A program made the translations under genes and the position numbers. DNA of 17,134 nucleotides from Paracoccaceae bacterium (lineage in GTDB: Bacteria; Pseudomonadota; Alphaproteobacteria; Rhodobacterales; Rhodobacteraceae), in the NCBI GenBank assembly GCA_021767525.1, contig JAASTF010000039.1, forward strand, positions 1 through 17,134, in the 5' to 3' direction. Positions 13,209-17,134 of this stretch are shown one piece after another (within the stretch, counting starts at the first letter, position 1; each line of letters opens with the position of its first letter). The notes under the pieces were generated by a model. The model did not search any database and had not been told where the DNA came from. It was given only the letters and a program-made list of their open reading frames with translations.

Positions 13209-14225
13209 ATGAGCGACTATTTCCGACCCCTCGTGCAATCCGGCCCCGCCTGGCCGCGCGGCGCGCTGCCGCTGGCGGGCGGGCCCTTGTGGTTCACCCA
13301 TGCCGAGCTGCTGCGCCGCGATGGCGGGTCGCAGGTCGTGCCCACCGCCGACATCCCCGAGCCGATGCGCACCTATCTGAGTGCGCCGCGCCTGCCGGTT
13401 GCGGGCATGGCGATGGAGCGTCCGCGCATCATGGGCATCCTGAACGCCACGCCCGACAGTTTTTCCGATGGCGGGCTGTTTCACGATCCGTCGAACGCGC
13501 TGGCGCATGGGCAGGCGATGATCGCGGCGGGCGCCGACATCATCGATGTGGGCGGCGAGTCGACGCGCCCCGGCGCCGAAACCGTCCCCGACGAGGAAGA
13601 GGCCGCGCGCGTCGCGCCGGTGATCGCCGCGCTGCGCGCCCAAGGCCCCACGCCCATATCCATCGACACGCGCAAGGCCAGCGTCGCGCGGGCCGCCGTG
13701 CAGGCGGGCGCCAACCTTATCAACGATGTGGCGGGCTTTACCTATGACGCGGGGCTTGCGCCCTTTGCCGCCGAACAGGCGCTGCCGGTTTGCGTGATGC
13801 ACGCCCAGGGCGACCCGGCGACGATGCAGGAAAACCCCAGCTACGACAACGTGTTGCTGGACGTTTATGATTTTCTGCATGAACGCGTTCAGACGCTGAT
13901 GGCGTTGGGCATTCCGCGCGGGCGGATCGTGGTCGACCCCGGTATCGGCTTTGGCAAGACCGCCGATCACAATCTTGCGCTGCTGAACGGGCTTAGCCTG
14001 TTTCATGGTCTGGGCTGCCCCATCCTGCTGGGCGCGTCACGCAAGCGGTTCATCGGCACCATCGGCAATGCGCCCGAACCGCGCGAGCGTATGCCCGGCT
14101 CGGTCGCGGTGGCGCTGGCCGGCATCGCGCAGGGCGTGCAGATCGTGCGGGTGCACGACGTGGCCGAAACCGCGTCGGCGCTGGCGCTGTGGCAGGCGGT
14201 GCAGCGGGGCCGGATGGCCGATTAA
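13209..14225 (+). CDS. folP: Dihydropteroate synthase with N-terminal extension
   Basis: FolP joins 6-hydroxymethyl-dihydropterin pyrophosphate to para-aminobenzoate, the step blocked by sulfonamides. The 338-residue protein has all signatures: IMGILNATPDSFSDGG (74-89, with Asn79 and Asp83), DIIDVGGESTRPGAE (110-124), the SIDTRKASV strand (151-159), INDVAGF (171-177), VDPGIGFGKT and LGASRKRFIG. The barrel begins only near residue 70. The first 70 residues (PLAGGPLWFTHAELLRRDGG and neighbours) are an extension not present in the roughly 280-residue enzymes of enteric bacteria. AGGGG lies four bases before the ATG. It uses the product of folB upstream after pyrophosphorylation by FolK, which is not in the window. 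Its stop is five bases from that of the convergent DUF427 gene. Confidence 0.97.
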   Translation: MSDYFRPLVQSGPAWPRGALPLAGGPLWFTHAELLRRDGGSQVVPTADIPEPMRTYLSAPRLPVAGMAMERPRIMGILNATPDSFSDGGLFHDPSNALAHGQAMIAAGADIIDVGGESTRPGAETVPDEEEAARVAPVIAALRAQGPTPISIDTRKASVARAAVQAGANLINDVAGFTYDAGLAPFAAEQALPVCVMHAQGDPATMQENPSYDNVLLDVYDFLHERVQTLMALGIPRGRIVVDPGIGFGKTADHNLALLNGLSLFHGLGCPILLGASRKRFIGTIGNAPEPRERMPGSVAVALAGIAQGVQIVRVHDVAETASALALWQAVQRGRMAD

Positions 14226-14230
14226 GCCGG

Positions 14231-14575
14231 TTACAACTGTTCGACCGCCACCTTGTCGCTGGTGTAAAAGGCCAGGTGATCCTTGATGCGGGACACGTCG
14301 TCCTTGGGGTTTTCATAGCTCCACGCCGCGTTTTCCAGCGTGGTGCTTTTCGTCACGATCGAGAAATAGCTGGCATCGCCCTTTTTCGGGCAATGGGTGC
14401 TGTGATCGGTGCGGTCCAGGAACGCCATCGCAATATCTTCGCGGGGGAAATAGATCACCGGCGCCATGTCGCCCTCGGCCAGTTCCAGCGCATTCGCGGA
14501 TTCGCCCAGTACGGCCCCGCCTGCGCGCACCACCCAAGTTCCGTCAGCCCGTGTGATCGTGATATCGCTTGCCAT
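14231..14575 (-). CDS. DUF427 domain protein
   Basis: This 114-residue single-domain cytoplasmic protein is of the DUF427 family, which folds as a small beta barrel of unknown function. Diagnostic segments are VIYFPREDIAMAFLDRTDHS (39-58), HCPKKGDASYFSI (59-71), ENAAWSYENPKDDVSRIKDH and LAFYTSDKVAVE near the end. The start at 14575 is preceded by GGGGGA about seven bases upstream and fits the family's usual short leader. An upstream in-frame start at 14644 would add 23 basic residues and overlap pepP. It lies 72 bases downstream of pepP on the same strand and may be co-transcribed with it. No signal peptide or membrane segment is seen. Confidence 0.92.
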   Translation of the reverse strand: MASDITITRADGTWVVRAGGAVLGESANALELAEGDMAPVIYFPREDIAMAFLDRTDHSTHCPKKGDASYFSIVTKSTTLENAAWSYENPKDDVSRIKDHLAFYTSDKVAVEQL

Positions 14576-14647
14576 AAGGCAGTCCCCCTTCGGATAGCCC
14601 GGTTTCTTTGCTTGTGCCGCCCGCGCGTGACTGTTTCGTGTCACTGT

Positions 14648-16447
14648 TCAGATCGGAGCGGTGGCTTCCATCAACCATAGCCGGGCCGCCTCGGACAGGC
14701 GAGGCGCGATCTTGTCGCGGCATTCGGCATGATAGGCGTTCAGCCAGTCCCGCTCTTCATCGCTCAAAAGGGCGGGCAAGACAAGGCGTCGGTCGATGGG
14801 CACGAATGTCAGCGTTTCGAAATCATGCATCGGGCGTGGGTCGCCGCCGGGCAGGTCGGGGGCCTCTTGCACCACGATCAGGTTTTCCAGCCGGATGCCG
14901 AATGCGCCTTCGCGGTAATATCCCGGCTCGTTCGACAGGATCATGCCCGGTTGCAACGCCACGTCCGACACACGGCTGAGCCGCTGCGGCCCTTCGTGCA
15001 CGCACATGTAAACCCCGACACCGTGGCCGGTGCCGTGGTTGAAATCCTGCCCGGCCACCCACAGCGGATAGCGCGCAATGGCATCGAGATCGCGCCCGGC
15101 CAGACCGCGCGGAAACCGCAGGCGCGAGATGCCGATCATGCCCTTCAGCACCCGGGTAAAGCAGATCTTTTCCTCGTCCCCCACCTGGCCCACGGGCAGG
15201 GTGCGGGTGATGTCGGTGGTGCCGTCCAGGTATTGCCCGCCCGAATCCAGCACGATCAACTGCCCCTCTTCCAGCGTGGCGTTGGTGTCATAGGTCACGC
15301 GGTAGTGCATGATCGCGCCATGGGGGCCGGTGCCGGCGATGGTGTCGAAACTGATATCCCGCAACTCGTTCGAGGCGCGGCGGCACCCTTCGAGCTGCGT
15401 GGCCACGTCGATTTCGGTAATCGTGCCCGGGGCTTGGGCGTCGAACCAGCACAGGAATTCGCACATCGCGGCGGCGTCGCGCAGATGCGCCTCGCGCGTG
15501 GCGGCGATCTCGGCGCGGGTCTTGGTGGCCTTGGGCAGAACGCAAGGGTCTTGCCCCGCCTCATGCGCCACGCCGGCCTCGTCCAACTGGTGCAGCACCC
15601 ACACGGGCGCGCTGTCGTGATCCACCCGCACCGGCCCGGTGAGCGAGCGCAGCGCGGGCGCAAAGGCCGCCACGGGGCGGATCATGACGGTGTCGCCCAG
15701 ATGCGCCCGCAGGGCATCGTCGACCTTGGCGGCATCGGCGAAGAGCGTGCAATGCCCGTCGTCATGCAGGATGGCAAAGGCGTGCGGGATCGGGTTGCGG
15801 GGAATGTCGCTGCCGCGCACGTTCAGCAGCCACGCGATGGAATCGGGCAGGGTTATCACCGCCGCGCGCTGGCCCTGGTTGCGCAGGGTCGCGCCAAGGC
15901 GGGTCAGCTTGTCGCCATGCGCCTCGCCAGCCAGCGCCTCGGGGTAGGGGGTGATGGTGCCGGTGGGCGGGGCTGGCTGGTCGGGCCAGATGCGGTCGAT
16001 CAGGTTGGGGCAGGGGGCCAGAGTGATGTCGCTGCCCGCCAGGCCCTTTTCGATCTTCGCGATCTCGGCAGGCGTGTGCAGCCAGGGGTCAAACCCCACG
16101 CGCCCGGCGGTCAGGTGCTGGCGCAGCCACGGCGCCGGCTGGGTTTCGGGCCAGTCGACCGGGGTATAGGCGCCCAGATCGACCTGGTGCTTGACCTGAG
16201 TGCGATAGCGACCGTCGACGAAGACGCCGGCCACATCCAGCAGCGCGATGCAGAACCCGGCCGAGCCGGTGAAGCCCGTCAGCCATTCCAGCCGCGCGTC
16301 ATGGGGTGCCACGTACTCGCCCTGGTGGGCATCGGCGCGCGGCACCAGGAACCCGGCCAGCCCCTGTTCTTGCATCTGCACGCGCAGCTGAGCCAGCCGC
16401 GCGGGCCCGTGCTCTGGGGTGGCTGTGCTGTCGAATTTCTGGAACAT
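14648..16447 (-). CDS. pepP: Xaa-Pro aminopeptidase (M24B, long three-domain form)
   Basis: This 599-residue cytosolic metallopeptidase removes N-terminal residues ahead of proline. It is the long three-domain type similar to eukaryotic XPNPEP1, not the roughly 440-residue enteric PepP. Two creatinase-like N-terminal domains (about 15-150 and 160-310) precede the pita-bread catalytic domain (about 315-540) and a C-terminal tail (LTFVPIDRRLVLPALLSDEE). All five metal ligands are present: Asp401 (LIVLDSGG), Asp412 (TTDITRT), His475 (NHGTGHGVG), Glu507 (NEPGYY) and Glu521 (RLENLI). The catalytic-site His381 (MHYRV) is also there. Spacings agree closely with the human enzyme as I recall it. The ATG at 16447 has GGAGG six bases upstream and gives the family-typical MFQKFDS start, so an in-frame start at 16501 is less likely. 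Confidence 0.95.
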   Translation of the reverse strand: MFQKFDSTATPEHGPARLAQLRVQMQEQGLAGFLVPRADAHQGEYVAPHDARLEWLTGFTGSAGFCIALLDVAGVFVDGRYRTQVKHQVDLGAYTPVDWPETQPAPWLRQHLTAGRVGFDPWLHTPAEIAKIEKGLAGSDITLAPCPNLIDRIWPDQPAPPTGTITPYPEALAGEAHGDKLTRLGATLRNQGQRAAVITLPDSIAWLLNVRGSDIPRNPIPHAFAILHDDGHCTLFADAAKVDDALRAHLGDTVMIRPVAAFAPALRSLTGPVRVDHDSAPVWVLHQLDEAGVAHEAGQDPCVLPKATKTRAEIAATREAHLRDAAAMCEFLCWFDAQAPGTITEIDVATQLEGCRRASNELRDISFDTIAGTGPHGAIMHYRVTYDTNATLEEGQLIVLDSGGQYLDGTTDITRTLPVGQVGDEEKICFTRVLKGMIGISRLRFPRGLAGRDLDAIARYPLWVAGQDFNHGTGHGVGVYMCVHEGPQRLSRVSDVALQPGMILSNEPGYYREGAFGIRLENLIVVQEAPDLPGGDPRPMHDFETLTFVPIDRRLVLPALLSDEERDWLNAYHAECRDKIAPRLSEAARLWLMEATAPI

Positions 16448-16472
16448 GGGCGCCTCCGGTCTGGTTGGCGGC

Positions 16473-16501
16473 ATTGAGCCGGGTTTGACGGGCGGGTGCA
16501 A
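16473..16501 (-). promoter_or_regulatory. Candidate promoter of pepP
   Basis: On the minus strand TTGCAC (16496-16501), a 17-base spacer and CTCAAT (16473-16478) place the start about 20 bases before the pepP ATG, leaving room for the GGAGG ribosome site. Located in the 142-base gap behind cobT. Confidence 0.35.
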
Positions 16502-16538
16502 GGGGGCAGCTGTCAGGCGCCCGTGGCAGCGGGCGGGA

Positions 16539-16588
16539 GCGAGGGGCCAGCCCCTCGCGCTCCCCGGAGTTTACCTGGCAAGATGAAG
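16539..16588. repeat. Rhodobacterales-type intergenic hairpin repeat, copy B
   Basis: A perfect 9-bp hairpin GCGAGGGGC-CA-GCCCCTCGC (16539-16558) is followed by GCTCCCCGGAGTTTACCTGG and then CAAGATGAAG (to 16588). The repeat ends one base before the cobT stop codon. Its tail aligns with copy A near 8717-8748 (CTCCCC, CGG, TATTT or GTTTA, CTGG, AGA, GAA), in the same orientation on the plus strand. It has only one hairpin where copy A has two. It may form the 3' end of the cobT mRNA. Confidence 0.55.
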
Positions 16589-16589
16589 A

Positions 16590-17134
16590 TCAGCTGGCCC
16601 GCTTGATGCCCAGGAACTTGGCCCGCGCGCGCGGATCCTTGTCGAACAGCGCCGCCAGCTGTTCGGTCATCGCGCCGGCCAACTGGTCGACATCGGTGAT
16701 GGTGACCGCGTGCTGGTAATAGCGCGTCACGTCATGGCCGATGCCGATGGCGATCAGCTCGACCGCCTTGCGCTTTTCCACCATCTCGATCACGTCGCGC
16801 AGGTGCTTTTCCAGGTAATTCGCAGGGTTCACCGACAGCGTGCTGTCATCCACCGGTGCGCCGTCGGAGATCACCATCAGGATCTTTCGTGCCTCGGGCC
16901 GCTTGGCCATCCGGCGGTGCGCCCATTCCAGCGCCTCGCCGTCGATGTTTTCCTTCAGCAAGCCCTCTTTCATCATCAGCCCCAGGTTGGGCCGCACGCG
17001 GCGCCAGGGCGCGTCGGCGGATTTATAGATGATGTGGCGCAGGTCGTTCAGGCGGCCGGGCTGTTGCGGGCGGCCCTCGGCCAGCCATTTCTCGCGGCTT
17101 TGGCCGCCCTTCCAGGCACGGGTGGTGAAGCCCA
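16590..17134 (-). CDS. cobT: Cobaltochelatase subunit CobT (C-terminal part)
   Basis: The 181 visible residues are the C-terminal von Willebrand A domain of CobT. With CobS it forms the AAA+/VWA chaperone of the aerobic cobaltochelatase CobNST, which inserts cobalt into hydrogenobyrinic acid a,c-diamide during B12 synthesis. The N-terminal two-thirds lie beyond the right edge. The visible part begins GFTTRAWKGGQSREKWLAEG. It continues through RLNDLRHIIYKSADAPWRR, NLGLMMKEGLLKENIDGEAL, ILMVISDGAPVDDSTLS, ELIAIGIGHDVTRYY and VDQLAGAMTEQLAALFDKD, all typical CobT blocks. A short basic tail (ARAKFLGIKRAS) closes it. The first MIDAS residues should lie outside the window. The stop codon abuts the hairpin repeat. 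Confidence 0.96.
   Translation of the reverse strand, partial: GFTTRAWKGGQSREKWLAEGRPQQPGRLNDLRHIIYKSADAPWRRVRPNLGLMMKEGLLKENIDGEALEWAHRRMAKRPEARKILMVISDGAPVDDSTLSVNPANYLEKHLRDVIEMVEKRKAVELIAIGIGHDVTRYYQHAVTITDVDQLAGAMTEQLAALFDKDPRARAKFLGIKRAS

Noticed and set aside
14729..16477. A 582-codon open frame on the plus strand opposite pepP
   Set aside because: It is a shadow of codon bias. The minus strand carries all five metal ligands of a Xaa-Pro aminopeptidase.

Overview
The window is about 17 kb of GC-rich, gene-dense bacterial chromosome. It looks like an alphaproteobacterium of the order Rhodobacterales (Roseobacter/Paracoccus relatives). The support is two-subunit glycyl-tRNA synthetase (GlyQ plus GlyS), a CobT-type aerobic cobaltochelatase subunit, long forms of FolB and FolP, a 600-residue Xaa-Pro aminopeptidase, and GC-rich intergenic hairpin repeats of a style I recall from this order. 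Codon use and GC look even throughout. I see no insertion sequence, phage gene, CRISPR array or rRNA, so this is ordinary core chromosome with some odd details.

Left part (1-3669). A rhomboid protease gene runs off the left edge. It diverges from a small secreted TPR protein gene across a 78-base gap that seems to hold two back-to-back promoters placed for leaderless mRNAs. Next comes tRNA-Leu(UAA), which converges on a SAM-dependent methyltransferase-like gene. Upstream of that lies a secreted multidomain protein (SPOR-like, peptidoglycan-binding, trypsin-like) whose catalytic His and Ser are replaced, so it should be a pseudoprotease.

Middle part (3834-11374), all on the plus strand: glyQ, a small membrane-anchored protein whose start overlaps the glyQ stop, a six-TM DUF1206 protein, glyS, and a pyruvate phosphate dikinase relative. 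The dikinase relative keeps the phosphohistidine and PEP/pyruvate centres but has lost several ATP-site residues. glyQ, glyS and the dikinase gene each have a candidate promoter, so the glyQ-glyS stretch need not be a single transcript.

Right part (11522-17134). On the plus strand are a secreted SleB-type cell-wall hydrolase and the folate genes folB and folP. FolB carries an unrecognised C-terminal domain of about 155 residues. FolP has an N-terminal extension of about 70 residues and converges on a DUF427 gene with only 5 bases between stop codons. The DUF427 gene, pepP and the 3' end of cobT are all on the minus strand. Intergenic hairpin repeats lie between glyS and the dikinase gene and directly behind cobT.

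No gap between genes exceeds about 175 bases. I found no clear new system. The most interesting observations are the pseudoprotease, the dikinase with a degraded ATP site, the fused FolB domain and the compact divergent promoter region.
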